Source: a bacterium (lineage in GTDB: Bacteria > Zixibacteria > MSB-5A5 > WJJR01). Taken from it: a stretch of 43,779 nt of DNA. Of this stretch, positions 1-8,944 are shown in pieces. The stretch lies in the NCBI GenBank assembly GCA_021813505.1, contig JAKAKI010000044.1, positions 1 through 43,779 on the forward strand. The letters run 5' to 3'. The position numbers and the translations under genes were made by a program. Each line of letters opens with the position of its first letter. The first letter of the stretch is position 1. The notes under the pieces were generated by a model. That model had not been told where the DNA came from. It made no database searches and worked only from the letters and a program-made list of their open reading frames with translations.

Positions 1-1
1 G

Positions 2-268
2 GGTGGCTCCAAACGCAAACTGGTCGCATTCACACTCAACGAAAAAGCCATCCCCCGCCACGGCTGCGATATCCAGGTTAACGGAGCTTTGGCCGGTGTC
101 GTGACCTCCGGTACCCATTCGCCGAGCTTGGACAAAGGAATCGGGATGGGGTATGTCGCCACCGAACACAGCAAGATTGGCGCCACGATCGGCATCATGA
201 TTCGCGGCAACGCAGTCCCTGCCACGATCATCAAACCGCCATTCGTGCAGAACACCAGCCACAAGTAA
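2..268 (+). CDS. gcvT: Glycine cleavage system T protein (aminomethyltransferase), C-terminal part
   Basis: The window opens inside this gene, and 88 C-terminal residues are visible before TAA at 266-268. The stretch has the pattern of the GcvT C-terminal barrel: a conserved 'IPRHG' turn, then 'G-VTSGTHSPSLDKGIGMGYV', then a short strand ending the protein. By family knowledge GcvT transfers the methylene group of glycine, held on the lipoyl H protein, to tetrahydrofolate, releasing ammonia in the cytoplasm. The N-terminal folate-binding part lies outside the window, so the catalytic residues cannot be checked. Three bases separate its stop from the next start, so the two genes are probably co-transcribed. 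A related folate-binding YgfZ-type protein is less likely because the 'SGTHSPSL' segment is typical of true GcvT. Confidence 0.85.
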   Translation, partial: GGSKRKLVAFTLNEKAIPRHGCDIQVNGALAGVVTSGTHSPSLDKGIGMGYVATEHSKIGATIGIMIRGNAVPATIIKPPFVQNTSHK

Positions 269-271
269 GCC

Positions 272-1033
272 GTGCACATCGCCGTCAATCTCGTACCCGG
301 CACGCTGGCGCGTGAGCTGTCGCTCTTCGAGGGTGGGCCGGTGACTTACGTTATGGTCGACATCCTCAGGGCGTCGACGGTCATCTGTACCGCCCTGTCA
401 AATGGCGCCGAATCGGTGATTCCTGTTGGCGACATCGAGGCCGCGCGTGTGATGCGAAGTCGCACCGACATGCGGAATGTGATGCTCTGCGGCGAGCGCG
501 GCGGCCGCAAACTCGACGGATTCGATCTGGGCAATTCCCCTGCGGAGTACACAAAAGAGAAAATCGGCGGCCGGACGCTGATCTTTGCCTCGACCAACGG
601 CTCGGTGGCGCTGACGGCGGCTCCCAGGGACGCGACCGTGCTGGTTGGCGGACTGGTCAATGTCTCCGCGCTCGCACACTCGATCGTGCATCACGATCAG
701 CCGGTGCTCATTGCCTGTGCGGGCAAAGAGAATGGATTCTCGCTGGAGGATGCGGTCGGTGCGGGGGCGATTATCAGCAAGCTCTGGGAGACCGATCCGG
801 AGTTGGAACTGGTCAACGACGGCGCACGTGCCGCCCAAGTTCTCTGGGACCAATACAAGTCCGACCCGGTGATGCCGCTCTGGCAATCGCAACACGGAAT
901 CTATCTGATCGAAATCGGCTTCGGCGCCGACCTGTCGGTCTGCGGTGCCGTCGACTCAGTCCCCGTCGTCCCGATCCTCCGCGACGGCCGCCTAATCGCC
1001 GAACCACCCATCTCCCCGATACCTCAAAACTAA
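272..1033 (+). CDS. comB: ComB family protein (2-phosphosulfolactate phosphatase-like)
   Basis: This 253-residue protein starts at GTG 272, three bases after the gcvT stop. It shows the ComB signatures: 'VDILRASTVICTAL' near residue 30, 'LCGERGGRKLDGFDLGNSP' near 72-90, and 'STNGSVAL' near 107. Its length is normal for the family. Characterised ComB hydrolyses (R)-2-phospho-3-sulfolactate in coenzyme M synthesis, but many bacteria that make no coenzyme M carry homologues of unknown substrate. The fold call is therefore strong and the substrate is not. No other coenzyme M or sulfolactate gene is visible. The tight link to gcvT suggests co-expression, not necessarily a shared pathway. No clear Shine-Dalgarno precedes the GTG, which fits translational coupling. 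Confidence 0.85.
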   Translation: MHIAVNLVPGTLARELSLFEGGPVTYVMVDILRASTVICTALSNGAESVIPVGDIEAARVMRSRTDMRNVMLCGERGGRKLDGFDLGNSPAEYTKEKIGGRTLIFASTNGSVALTAAPRDATVLVGGLVNVSALAHSIVHHDQPVLIACAGKENGFSLEDAVGAGAIISKLWETDPELELVNDGARAAQVLWDQYKSDPVMPLWQSQHGIYLIEIGFGADLSVCGAVDSVPVVPILRDGRLIAEPPISPIPQN

Positions 1034-1034
1034 C

Positions 1035-1080
1035 TTGTCCGCGAACGCCCGCATTGCGGACAAGGGGCTTTCAGCCCCTT
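1035..1080 (+). terminator. Hairpin after comB
   Basis: Two stem-loops follow the comB stop directly. TTGTCCGC at 1035-1042 pairs with GCGGACAA at 1056-1063, and AAGGGGCT at 1062-1069 pairs perfectly with AGCCCCTT at 1073-1080 around a 3-nt loop. No uridine run follows, so this is a weak intrinsic terminator at best. The second stem is part of a sequence that partly recurs at about 1304-1320, so it may be repeat material used as a terminator. Confidence 0.4.
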
Positions 1081-1094
1081 GGACTGGTTAGTAG

Positions 1095-1157
1095 GGTGGA
1101 TGATTCACGCCACGATGCGCGCCGTGTGCGAAAACGCTACTGCGTGAATCATCCACC
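1095..1157. repeat. Inverted repeat with 16-bp perfect arms
   Basis: GGTGGATGATTCACGC at 1095-1110 is perfectly complementary to GCGTGAATCATCCACC at 1142-1157. The 31-nt spacer has no gene. The inner motif GCGTGAATCACGC recurs after the DUF4386 gene (about 2657-2669) and after its decayed copy (about 3898-3910), so it is a dispersed element and not a local operator. It looks like a small miniature repeat of unknown mobility. Confidence 0.6.
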
Positions 1158-1329
1158 ACCGCCCAGGGGAACCATCCTACACCCCCAGGCAGCCGCCGTT
1201 TCTTCAGCCCAACGGACACAAACGGCGGATGCCTCGCAGAAGCATTTCGAATAGGACAGAGTCTCGTCGCGAGGCATCCGCCCTACAGCGTAGTTCACCG
1301 CTTGCGGACAAGGGGCTTTGGGGCGTCCA

Positions 1330-1545
1330 GAAGAAGCCCTCCGAAAAGCGGCGGCAGTTGCGTAAGGGGGAGGTTGCTTCGTCGCTCCCTCCGCCTTCGG
1401 CGGAGACGCTCCTCGCAACGACAACTGTGCCTTTGCATTGCCAACTACATCTGAGATGTCGTTGCGAGGCGCGGCTCTTTGCGCCGAAGCAACCTCCCCC
1501 TTGCGCAACTACCGCGATGTTTGGGACGAGTTCTTCAACAGGCCC
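1330..1545. repeat. 216-bp dispersed inverted-repeat element, copy A
   Basis: The copy has a left flank (1330-1381), a core (1382-1484, 103 bp) and a right flank (1485-1545). The inner ends of the flanks are inverted repeats (AAGGGGGAGGTTGCTTCG and CGAAGCAACCTCCCCC). A second copy of identical length lies at 8656-8871. Left flanks match at about 49 of 52 positions and right flanks at about 51 of 61 in the same orientation. The core matches only when one copy is reverse-complemented (about 96 of 103). There is no coding capacity. The half-units belong to the widespread 'TTGCTTCG...CCTCGCAA' class also seen in the arrays at 21154 and 25396. The rest of 1158-1694 holds no gene I can support. Confidence 0.85.
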
Positions 1546-1694
1546 TTGGACCGGCTAGGGTGGGCTCCGCCCACCTGGCTCACCCGCCCAGTTTTGAGTT
1601 GAGTGTGAGCCTCTCGCGACTTACATTCCGCCACGATCTCCGGACGGTAGCGGTGTAACACACCGCAGCCGGAACGGAGATTGCCATAGTTCCA

Positions 1695-1781
1695 GGAGAG
1701 GTGGCCGAGCGGCCGAAGGCAGCTGCCTGCTAAGCAGTTGGCGGGGAAACTCGCCCCCGGGTTCGAATCCCGGCCTCTCCG
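1695..1781 (+). tRNA. tRNA-Ser (anticodon GCU)
   Basis: This is a complete class II tRNA of 87 nt. The acceptor arms GGAGAGG and CCTCTCC pair perfectly, followed by discriminator G at 1781. The anticodon stem is GCTGC/GCAGT around the loop CTGCTAA, which gives anticodon GCT at 1729-1731 and reads AGC and AGU. A long variable arm (GGCGGGG..., about 1740-1757) and the T-loop GTTCGAATCC are present. CCA is not encoded. The discriminator G and long variable arm both fit serine. Confidence 0.96.
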
Positions 1782-1960
1782 CATTATTCTGATTCCCACT
1801 ATCCTCGAACGCGTGACAGGGTTCGGACTCTCGTGTCCGATCTTCAGCAGCACGCTCCAATGTGGAGTCGCATGCACTCTGGTGAATTACGACATCACCT
1901 CATTTGAAACGAATTCCTGAACCCCCCGTAGAGCAATGAATGACCGCGGGGAGGAGCCTC

Positions 1961-2653
1961 ATGACTGATATCAAGAAGACGGCACGAGTTGCTGGTGTGC
2001 TCTACATACTGATGGTGATCACCGGCCTGTTCACCCTGATGTATGTCCCCAGTAAGCTGATTGTGAAGGGAAATCCCGCCGAGACCGCCAGCCGGATTCT
2101 CGCGCACGAGACACTGTATCGAATTGACCTCGTGGTCGGCCTGGCCGCCACGATCATCTTCATGTTCACCGCTCTGGTTCTCTACCATCTGTTCAAGGAG
2201 ACGAATCAGCGCCAGGCCGCCGTCATGCTGATCCTCGTCTTAGTCCAGCTTCCACAATCGTTCGTAACGCAATTACTCCAGATCGGTGCGCTGGAGCTTC
2301 TGCGCGGCGCCGATTTCCTGATGGTTCTGGACAAGGCACAGCGTGAAACGATGGCGATGTTGTGCTTCCATCTCAGTGACAAGAGCACGGCGCTCTCCGA
2401 GATGTTCTGGGGGCTGTGGCTCTTTCCTCTTGGCTGGCTGGTGTTCCGGTCCGGCTTCCTCCCCCGCTTCCTGGGCATCTGGCTGATCCTCAACGGCGTG
2501 GCTTACGTACTGATGAGTTTCACAGGCCTGCTTAGGCCGGAGTTCTACAAACTGGTCTACAATATTGCCTTGCCGGCCTTGCTCGGAGAACTGGCCTTGG
2601 CGCTGTGGCTGCTGTTTGTCGGTGCGCGGCCAAAACCAACGATTGCCCCGTAG
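1961..2653 (+). CDS. DUF4386 family integral membrane protein
   Basis: This 230-residue protein has about six predicted membrane segments (near residues 5-25, 48-70, 76-98, 132-152, 158-180 and 192-218). The N-terminal 'KTARVAGVLYI' opening and the later 'SGFLPRFLGIWLILNG' segment are typical of DUF4386. The family has no established function. I chose ATG 1961 over the in-frame ATG at 1940 because GGGGAGGAG lies 5-8 bases before it. A decayed second copy of its 3' end lies at 3752-3891, so the gene was once duplicated or was part of a tandem pair. The gene faces a convergent lipoprotein gene, with a hairpin between the two. Confidence 0.85.
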   Translation: MTDIKKTARVAGVLYILMVITGLFTLMYVPSKLIVKGNPAETASRILAHETLYRIDLVVGLAATIIFMFTALVLYHLFKETNQRQAAVMLILVLVQLPQSFVTQLLQIGALELLRGADFLMVLDKAQRETMAMLCFHLSDKSTALSEMFWGLWLFPLGWLVFRSGFLPRFLGIWLILNGVAYVLMSFTGLLRPEFYKLVYNIALPALLGELALALWLLFVGARPKPTIAP

Positions 2654-2695
2654 GGTGCGTGAATCACGCCGCCTACTCGATTTTCTGCACGAACA

Positions 2696-2718
2696 AGCCC
2701 CGGCTTGAGGCCGGGGCT
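2696..2718. terminator. Hairpin between convergent genes
   Basis: AGCCCCGGC at 2696-2704 pairs with GCCGGGGCT at 2710-2718 around a 5-nt loop. Further pairing is possible outside (CACGA with CGTG). It lies between the stops of the DUF4386 gene and the opposing lipoprotein gene, where a bidirectional terminator is expected. No strong T run follows on either strand. Confidence 0.5.
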
Positions 2719-2749
2719 CGTGACTTGTTCCAAGAGATGGTGAGCGCGA

Positions 2750-3382
2750 TCAACTAATTCCGTACTTCGAGAAGTGTGTGACGACGAACTTGACTTCACC
2801 ATGCGCCAGAGCCTTGACCTGTTGCTGCAATTCCCACAAGTTGGTGGCGGGGTTTAACCAGAACATCTGGACTGTCGTATTGGGCGTGAATCCATACACT
2901 TTGAGCTCACACGGCTTGGCGAACTGCAGACCGTCCGGTCCAAAATCGTACACGAAGACAGGACCAAAGGGTGTGTTGAAGAACAGAGCAGTCGCCGTGA
3001 TCTTGACTACACAGCCGCCTCCGCTCGAGCAAACCGCGTCTGCCGGGATCTTCAGCGTGCTGGTCACCGCGCCGAATTCGAGTGTGATGGTTCCGCCCGC
3101 CTTGCCGACGAAGGCGGTGTCGGAAGCCGAGGACAACGTCCAATTCCCGGACCCTTGGAGCGGCCCGCCGCTTCCGGCGGTTGAGTCGAGGGAGCCGCCA
3201 AAGGAATCACCGTAGTTGTCCAGTACCCATTGAAGCGCACCTGATCCGCCGCCATCCTGTCCCGGGCCCCCTGGACCAACAGGGCTGGCACTGTCGTGAC
3301 CACATCCAGCCACGAGGAAGAGACCCATTAACAAAGCTGCGGTGAATGTGGCTCCCACAAATAGTGGCTTCGTTCTTCCCAT
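2750..3382 (-). CDS. Exported lipoprotein with ZU5-like beta domain
   Basis: This 210-residue protein starts at the ATG at 3382, which has AAGGAG six bases upstream. That start leaves a normal signal peptide ending in a lipobox 'LVAGC', so the mature protein is probably lipid-anchored. A Gly/Pro/Ser-rich linker follows. The C-terminal part contains 'GGTITLEFGAV..LKIPADAV' and 'NLWELQQ...VTHFSKYGIS', the pattern of ZU5-like domains in secreted proteins of environmental bacteria. The pair 'CSSGGGC' may form a disulfide. The role is unknown; binding or structural work at the cell surface is the usual guess. The fold call is by pattern only. Confidence 0.75.
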   Translation of the reverse strand: MGRTKPLFVGATFTAALLMGLFLVAGCGHDSASPVGPGGPGQDGGGSGALQWVLDNYGDSFGGSLDSTAGSGGPLQGSGNWTLSSASDTAFVGKAGGTITLEFGAVTSTLKIPADAVCSSGGGCVVKITATALFFNTPFGPVFVYDFGPDGLQFAKPCELKVYGFTPNTTVQMFWLNPATNLWELQQQVKALAHGEVKFVVTHFSKYGIS

Positions 3383-3489
3383 CCTCTGCTCCTTTTTGTG
3401 TCTATCGTGCATTCTCATCGATTTCACTTAGCTCCCGAGCAAGTGTGTCTGCAACTGATTTGCCCAGCCTGTTCGATATTCCTACAGAA

Positions 3490-3738
3490 TCACAAGCTGC
3501 TGTGCAACACGCGGATCGCGAGGCCCGACACGCCGGCTGTGCAAATTCCGACCAGCACTGCGGTTCGCCAGACTTCGAAATGTATGGGACGAATGCCACA
3601 GATGCCGGCCACCACCCCGCAGACCGGCATAGGCTCTGTGGCGGAGATACTCTTGTCGGCGGAAGGGAATTCGATGCGACACAGCCCATAGCAAAACAAT
3701 TCGACCACGATTGAATCGCAGGAACACAACGGACTCAT
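3490..3738 (-). other. Doubtful small membrane-like reading frame in a 368-nt gap
   Basis: The gap 3383-3751 contains no gene I can support well. The one frame worth noting encodes 82 residues with a hydrophobic C-terminal half ('GVVAGICG' then 'VWRTAVLVGICTAGVSGLAI') that weakly recalls a PspC domain. It has no Shine-Dalgarno sequence, the residues expected before the PspC glycine motif are missing, and neighbouring frames are equally open. It is either a decayed PspC-like gene or chance. Confidence 0.2.
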
Positions 3739-3751
3739 TCAGAGGAGTCCG

Positions 3752-3891
3752 ATGAGTTCCATCGGCCTTCTTCGGCCAGAGTTCACAAACTGGGCTACAA
3801 CATTGCTTTGCCGGCCTTGCTCGGAGATCTGGCGTTGGCGCTGCGGCTGCTGTTCGTCGGTGCGAGACCAAAATCAACGATTGCCCCGTAG
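3752..3891 (+). pseudogene. Remnant of a second DUF4386 gene (3' end only)
   Basis: The sequence from ATGAGTTCC at 3752 through TAG at 3889-3891 aligns closely with the last part of the intact DUF4386 gene (about 2512-2653). The shared stretch covers 'TGCCGGCCTTGCTCGGAGA' and continues through the stop into the same 'GCGTGAATCACGC' tail. One base is missing near 3784 (TTCACAAAC against TTCTACAAAC), which breaks the frame. Nothing of the 5' two-thirds is recognisable upstream. It is a degraded duplicate. Bases 3892-4096, up to carA, hold no further feature I can name. Confidence 0.8.
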
Positions 3892-4096
3892 GGGGGTGCG
3901 TGAATCACGCACCCAATCGCGCCCCGCTTCAGTGTTGACATGCGGCCTCAGACAGGATTACATGGCGCTCGATGCGGCCTATAGATGCTGAAGTTTGTCC
4001 TGTTCGAAGCAAGACTTTCGCTAAAAGCCGCGTTCGAGCAACGGTCATCCCAGTACCGGACAATTCCACAATCCAGACGGTGAACTCCCCAATCAA

Positions 4097-5197
4097 ATGA
4101 GCAGCGGACCGGATACCATCCTCGTACTCGCCGACGGTCGGACGTTTCGAGGATTTGGTTTCGGCGCCCGCAAGACCGTTGTCGGCGAAGTCATCTTCAA
4201 TACGGCGATCACTGGATATCAGGAGATCCTGACCGATCCATCCTACTGCGGCCAGATGGTCTGCATGACCCAGCCACACATCGGCGTCTATGGCGTCAAT
4301 GACGAGGACATCGAAAGCCACGACCGTCAGATTCACGCCGCCGCACTAATCGTGCGGGACCTCTCCCCCATCCATTCGAACCGCCGGGCCACGCAGACTC
4401 TTGCGTCGTATCTGGAGGCTTCCGGGATCGTCGGACTCTCCGGGATCGACACCAGGGCATTGACCCGGCACATTCGCGATCGCGGCTCTGTCGCCGGTGC
4501 GATTGCGCCTGGGGACTCGAATGTAGGGGAACTGCTCGAGCAGATTCGTGCCTGGGGATCGATGGAGGGACGTGAACTCGTCTCCCAAGTCAGTTGCACT
4601 GACTCCTACGCGATCCAAGCTGACGGCGAAGAACGGTTCCGCGTGTGCGCGTATGACTTCGGCGCCAAACAGAACATCTTTCGCTCCCTGGCCGCGCGCG
4701 GCGTGTCGGTCCAGGTCGTCCCCGCCGGCACACTCGCGGAGGAACTTCTCAGGCTCGATCCTGATGGATTCTTCCTCTCCAATGGCCCCGGTGATCCTGC
4801 CGCATGCACTCAAGCGGTGGAACAGGTGCGGCAGTTGTTGGGACGCAAACCACTGATGGGGATCTGTCTGGGGCACCAGCTACTGGCGCTGGCCATCGGC
4901 GCCCGCACGTACAAGCTTCCCTTTGGGCACCACGGCGCCAATCATCCGGTGCAGGATCTCGTCACGCGGCGGATTGAGATCACACCGCAGAATCATGGAT
5001 TTGCCGTCGATCCCGCCTCGCTCGAGGAGCGTGGCGCGGTGATCACCCATCTCAATCTCAATGACCATTCTGTGGAGGGGTTATCACTGGAAGGACAAAA
5101 GGCGTTCTCCGTACAGTACCACCCCGAAGCGGCGCCGGGTCCCCATGATGCCGGCTACCTGTTCGACCGATTCGTGGAATTGCTGGAATCACACTGA
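4097..5197 (+). CDS. carA: Carbamoyl phosphate synthase small subunit (glutamine amidotransferase)
   Basis: This 366-residue protein has full family length. The N-terminal CarA domain includes 'FNTAITGYQEILTDPSY' near 34-50, and the C-terminal class I amidotransferase domain holds nucleophile Cys257 in 'GICLGHQ' with His342 and Glu344 in 'YHPEA'. It hydrolyses glutamine and passes ammonia to CarB for carbamoyl phosphate, used in pyrimidine and arginine synthesis in the cytoplasm. The large-subunit gene follows after 9 bases, so the pair is an operon. No strong Shine-Dalgarno sequence precedes ATG 4097, but upstream sequence does not extend the family match. No attenuator or operator could be recognised. 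Confidence 0.97.
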   Translation: MSSGPDTILVLADGRTFRGFGFGARKTVVGEVIFNTAITGYQEILTDPSYCGQMVCMTQPHIGVYGVNDEDIESHDRQIHAAALIVRDLSPIHSNRRATQTLASYLEASGIVGLSGIDTRALTRHIRDRGSVAGAIAPGDSNVGELLEQIRAWGSMEGRELVSQVSCTDSYAIQADGEERFRVCAYDFGAKQNIFRSLAARGVSVQVVPAGTLAEELLRLDPDGFFLSNGPGDPAACTQAVEQVRQLLGRKPLMGICLGHQLLALAIGARTYKLPFGHHGANHPVQDLVTRRIEITPQNHGFAVDPASLEERGAVITHLNLNDHSVEGLSLEGQKAFSVQYHPEAAPGPHDAGYLFDRFVELLESH

Positions 5198-5206
5198 GCC
5201 ATTCGA

Positions 5207-8200
5207 ATGCCACGCCGCACCGATATTGAAACCATCCTGATCATCGGATCCGGCCCCATCGTCATCGGGCAGGCGTGCGAGTTTGATTACTCCGGGACTC
5301 AGGCGGTCAAGGCGCTTCGTGCCGACGGATACCGCATCGTCCTGGTGAATTCGAACCCGGCCACGATCATGACCGATCCGGAATTGGCGGACCGCACGTA
5401 CATCGAGCCGCTCAATCTGCGAACTCTGACACGCGTCATCGAGAAAGAGCAACCGGATGTGTTGCTCCCGACGGTCGGCGGCCAGACGGCGCTCAATCTG
5501 GCGGTGCAGCTCTGCGACGCCGGCGTGCTCAAGGATTTCGGCGTAAAACTGATCGGCGCCCGTCTGGATACGATTCGTGTCGCCGAGGACCGGCGGCTGT
5601 TCGCGACGGCGATGCACGAGATCGGTCTGGAAACGCCGCGCGGCGTGCGCGTCACTTCTGTGCCCGATGCATTGGCCGCGTTTGAAATGATCGGCTCCCC
5701 CGCCATCATTCGTCCGTCATTCACTCTCGGCGGCGCCGGAAGCGGTATCGCGTACAACCGTGAAGAAGTCGAGCGCGTGGTTCGCGGCGGGCTGGAGGCA
5801 TCGCCCGTCCACGAAGTCATCATGGAAGAATCGGTCCTCGGCTGGAAGGAATACGAGCTGGAAGTCATGCGCGATGCTGCCGACAATTTTGTCGTTGTCT
5901 GCTCCATCGAAAATGTCGACGCCGTCGGCGTTCATACCGGGGACTCGATCACCGTCGCCCCCGCACTGACCCTGACCGACCGTGAGTACCAGATCTTGCG
6001 TGATCAGACGCGCAAGGTGCTGACCCGTGTAGGAGTCGAGACCGGTGGGGCCAATGTGCAGTTTGCGGTCAATCCCGAGGACGGCCGCGTGCTCATCATC
6101 GAGATGAACCCGCGTGTCTCGCGCTCATCCGCTCTGGCGTCCAAGGCCACCGGCTTCCCAATCGCGAAGATTGCCGCCAAGCTGGCCGTCGGCTATACAC
6201 TGGACGAAATCCCGAACGACATCACGCGCAAGACGCCGGCGTCATTCGAACCGACCATTGACTACCACGTGGTGAAGATCCCGCGATTTGCCTTCGAGAA
6301 GTTCTCCGGCATCGAAGATACGATCGGCACTCAGATGAAGAGTGTCGGCGAGACCATGGCGATCGGACGCACGTTCAAGGAGGCACTCCAGAAGGGGCTG
6401 CGCTCGTTGGAGACAGGTCAATTCGGGCTGGGGTCACCCAAATTGCGCGCCATGCCCGAGGCCGAGATTCGTCCGCGTCTCATGACACCCAACGCGCAGC
6501 GGTTGGATGCCGTTGTGCGGGCATTGCGAATGGGAATGAGCGTCACCGAAATCTGCCAACTGAGCCATATTGATCCGTGGTTCCTGCATCAAATCGCCGA
6601 AATCCTGGAGTTTGAAGACCAGCTCTGCGCCCACACGGCCCCGCTCACTCCCGAGACTCTCCGGGAGGCCAAGCGGCACGGATTCAGCGACAGGCGTATC
6701 GCAGAGCTCTGCGGCACAGTAGAAAGCGAAGTGCGTCGCGCCCGCAGTGCCGAGCGGATCACACCGGTCTACAAGACAGTCGATACCTGCGGTGGGGAAT
6801 TCCCGGCCAGCACACCCTACCATTACTCCACCTACGAAGAAGAAGACGAATCGGTGCGCACCGATCGGCCCAAGATCATGATACTGGGCGGCGGTCCCAA
6901 CCGTATCGGCCAGGGAATCGAATTCGACTACTGCTGCGTGCATGCCTCCATTGCCCTTCGCGAAGAGGGGTACGAGACGATCATGGTGAATAACAACCCG
7001 GAGACCGTCTCAACCGATTACGACATTTCCGACAAACTCTATTTCGAGCCGCTGACGCTGGAGGACGTCCTCAATGTTATCGATCAGGAACGTCCCGATG
7101 GTGTGATCGTGCAGTTCGGCGGCCAGACACCGCTGCGGCTCGCGCTGGCTCTTCACAGCCACGGTGTGCCGATCATGGGCACATCGCCGGAAGCGATCGA
7201 TCTGGCCGAGGATCGCCAACGATGCGGACGGCTGCTCGATGAACTTGGCATTCGCTGTCCCGAAAACGGATTCGCGACCACGCTTGAGGACGCAAGAACC
7301 GTCGCACAGTCCATCGGGTATCCGGTGCTGGTCCGCCCCTCGTATGTACTTGGCGGCCGGGCCATGGTCGTTGTTTACGATGACGAAGAAATGAGCCGTT
7401 ACTTCGGCAGGGCTCTCGAGGCATCGGATCAGGGACCGCTGTTGATCGACCGGTATCTGGAGGACGCGTTTGAAGTCGACGTGGACGCACTCTGCGACGG
7501 CACAGACGTCGTCATCGGCGGGATCATGCAGCACATCGAAGAGGCTGGGGTCCACTCGGGAGATTCGAGTTGCGTGCTGCCGAGCTACTTGATCTCCGCC
7601 GAAGCATTGGCGACGATGCGGGAGCAGACACAGCGTCTGGCGCTGGCGCTTCAGGTCAAGGGGCTGATGAATATCCAGTTCGCCATCAAAGATGGCGTTG
7701 TCTACATGCTGGAGGTCAATCCCCGCGCATCACGCACGGTCCCATTTGTATCGAAGGCAACCGGTATTCCGCTCGCCAAGGTGGCGGCGAAGATTCTGGT
7801 GGGACGGACGTTGAAAGAACTCGGGTTGACGGAGGAACCGGTGCCGCCGGGTTACTTCGTCAAGGCGAGCGTATTCCCGTTCAAGAAATTCCCCGGCGTC
7901 GACACACTCCTCGGTCCGGAGATGCGCTCCACCGGTGAAGTGATGGGCGCCGCACCGACATTCGGCGGCGCATTCGCGAAAAGCCAGCAGGGCGCCGGGT
8001 TCCCGGTGCCATTGCGTGGCACCGTGTACATCACTGTCAATGATCACGACAAGCCGACGGTTCTGCCGATTGCACGATCGCTGGCGGAACTTGGATTCCG
8101 GCTCTTGGCCACACGCGGGACCGCGGAGTTTCTGCAATGCAATGGACTTCGAGTCACGCGGGTGAACAAACTCAAGGAGGGCCGCCCGCACGCGTTGGAC

Positions 8201-8497
8201 ATCCTGAAGAATGGCGACATTGACGTCGTGATCAACACGCCGCTCGGCCGGGAGAGCTTCCGCGACGACATGCTGATGCGCCGCGAGTGCCACTCGCTCA
8301 ATGTCCTGCTTTTGACCACAATGTCGGCCGCGCGCGCGACGCTGGAGGCAATTCGTGCCCTTCGCGTGAACGCGCTCGAACCGGTTGCGCTCCAGGATTT
8401 GCACGGCCGCAACCCCCTGCCCCATACGAATGCGTCTTCGAAAGCCTCACACTCCAATGCCCAGCCGGAGCAACCGTTGGTTGTCGGAGATGCCTGA
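5207..8497 (+). CDS. carB: Carbamoyl phosphate synthase large subunit
   Basis: This 1096-residue protein carries the duplicated ATP-grasp architecture. The first half begins '[24 protein letters not shown]', and the second repeats it near residue 560 as '[18 protein letters not shown]'. Conserved '[17 protein letters not shown]' and '[17 protein letters not shown]' segments mark the two active sites, and an MGS-like allosteric domain follows from about residue 945. It makes carbamoyl phosphate from bicarbonate, ammonia and two ATP. It is about 20 residues longer than typical, owing to a polar tail rich in Asn, Ser and Gln after the last conserved helix. The start ATG 5207 lies 9 bases after carA. 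Confidence 0.97.
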   Translation: MPRRTDIETILIIGSGPIVIGQACEFDYSGTQAVKALRADGYRIVLVNSNPATIMTDPELADRTYIEPLNLRTLTRVIEKEQPDVLLPTVGGQTALNLAVQLCDAGVLKDFGVKLIGARLDTIRVAEDRRLFATAMHEIGLETPRGVRVTSVPDALAAFEMIGSPAIIRPSFTLGGAGSGIAYNREEVERVVRGGLEASPVHEVIMEESVLGWKEYELEVMRDAADNFVVVCSIENVDAVGVHTGDSITVAPALTLTDREYQILRDQTRKVLTRVGVETGGANVQFAVNPEDGRVLIIEMNPRVSRSSALASKATGFPIAKIAAKLAVGYTLDEIPNDITRKTPASFEPTIDYHVVKIPRFAFEKFSGIEDTIGTQMKSVGETMAIGRTFKEALQKGLRSLETGQFGLGSPKLRAMPEAEIRPRLMTPNAQRLDAVVRALRMGMSVTEICQLSHIDPWFLHQIAEILEFEDQLCAHTAPLTPETLREAKRHGFSDRRIAELCGTVESEVRRARSAERITPVYKTVDTCGGEFPASTPYHYSTYEEEDESVRTDRPKIMILGGGPNRIGQGIEFDYCCVHASIALREEGYETIMVNNNPETVSTDYDISDKLYFEPLTLEDVLNVIDQERPDGVIVQFGGQTPLRLALALHSHGVPIMGTSPEAIDLAEDRQRCGRLLDELGIRCPENGFATTLEDARTVAQSIGYPVLVRPSYVLGGRAMVVVYDDEEMSRYFGRALEASDQGPLLIDRYLEDAFEVDVDALCDGTDVVIGGIMQHIEEAGVHSGDSSCVLPSYLISAEALATMREQTQRLALALQVKGLMNIQFAIKDGVVYMLEVNPRASRTVPFVSKATGIPLAKVAAKILVGRTLKELGLTEEPVPPGYFVKASVFPFKKFPGVDTLLGPEMRSTGEVMGAAPTFGGAFAKSQQGAGFPVPLRGTVYITVNDHDKPTVLPIARSLAELGFRLLATRGTAEFLQCNGLRVTRVNKLKEGRPHALDILKNGDIDVVINTPLGRESFRDDMLMRRECHSLNVLLLTTMSAARATLEAIRALRVNALEPVALQDLHGRNPLPHTNASSKASHSNAQPEQPLVVGDA

Positions 8498-8514
8498 GCG
8501 AAGCAGCCGCAAAC

Positions 8515-8607
8515 ATGAGAGTTTCTGAAACCACGCGCCGCCATCACGATCACGGACATCATGCGCATTATGATACCGATGATGGCGGTGCGGGTTCCTT
8601 TGGATAG
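8515..8607 (+). CDS. Possible 30-residue His/Asp-rich peptide
   Basis: A short frame starts 17 bases after the carB stop and encodes a peptide whose middle is 'RRHHDHGHHAHYDTDD', a composition typical of metal-binding tails. No Shine-Dalgarno sequence is visible. The segment is partly palindromic (CGCCATCA near 8541 against TGATGGCG near 8580), so the composition may be a by-product of a repeat. It could be translated by coupling from carB, or it may not be a gene. The rest of 8498-8944 is repeat sequence. Confidence 0.2.
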   Translation: MRVSETTRRHHDHGHHAHYDTDDGGAGSFG

Positions 8608-8655
8608 ACGATCGCTCAGCGTGATTCCTGGCGGCCCCGCCGCTAACGGCGCGGT

Positions 8656-8871
8656 GAAGAAGCCCTCCGAAAGGAGGCGGCAGTTGTGTAAGGGGGAGGT
8701 TGCTTCGGCGCAAAGAGCCGCGCCTCGCAACGACATTGCACTGGTCGTTGGCAATGCAAAAGCACAGTTGTCGTTGCGAGGAGCGTCTCCGCCGAAGGCG
8801 GAGGGAGCGACGAAGCAACCTCCCCATTCCACAACTGCCGCGATCGTGGGTACAAGTTTTTCAACAGGCCC
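8656..8871. repeat. 216-bp dispersed inverted-repeat element, copy B (core inverted)
   Basis: The left flank is 8656-8707, the core 8708-8810 and the right flank 8811-8871. It has the same total length as copy A at 1330-1545 and the same flank orientation, starting GAAGAAGCCCTCCGAAA and ending TTCAACAGGCCC. The 103-bp core is the reverse complement of the copy A core with about seven mismatches, most of them clustered at the centre. The cores are bounded by the inverted arms GAGGTTGCTTCG and CGAAGCAACCTC, so inversion by recombination or replication template switching between the arms is a simple explanation. Confidence 0.85.
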
Positions 8872-8944
8872 CTATCGACTGAGTCTCTTTTTGTACCGTC
8901 GAGTCGCTGGCGATACGATCGGTGGCGATTACGATGGTCAGCGC

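Noticed and set aside
3490-3738. PspC-like membrane protein
   Set aside because: Only a loose glycine and hydrophobic pattern is present, with no ribosome site and no conserved N-terminal motif; kept only as a doubtful note.
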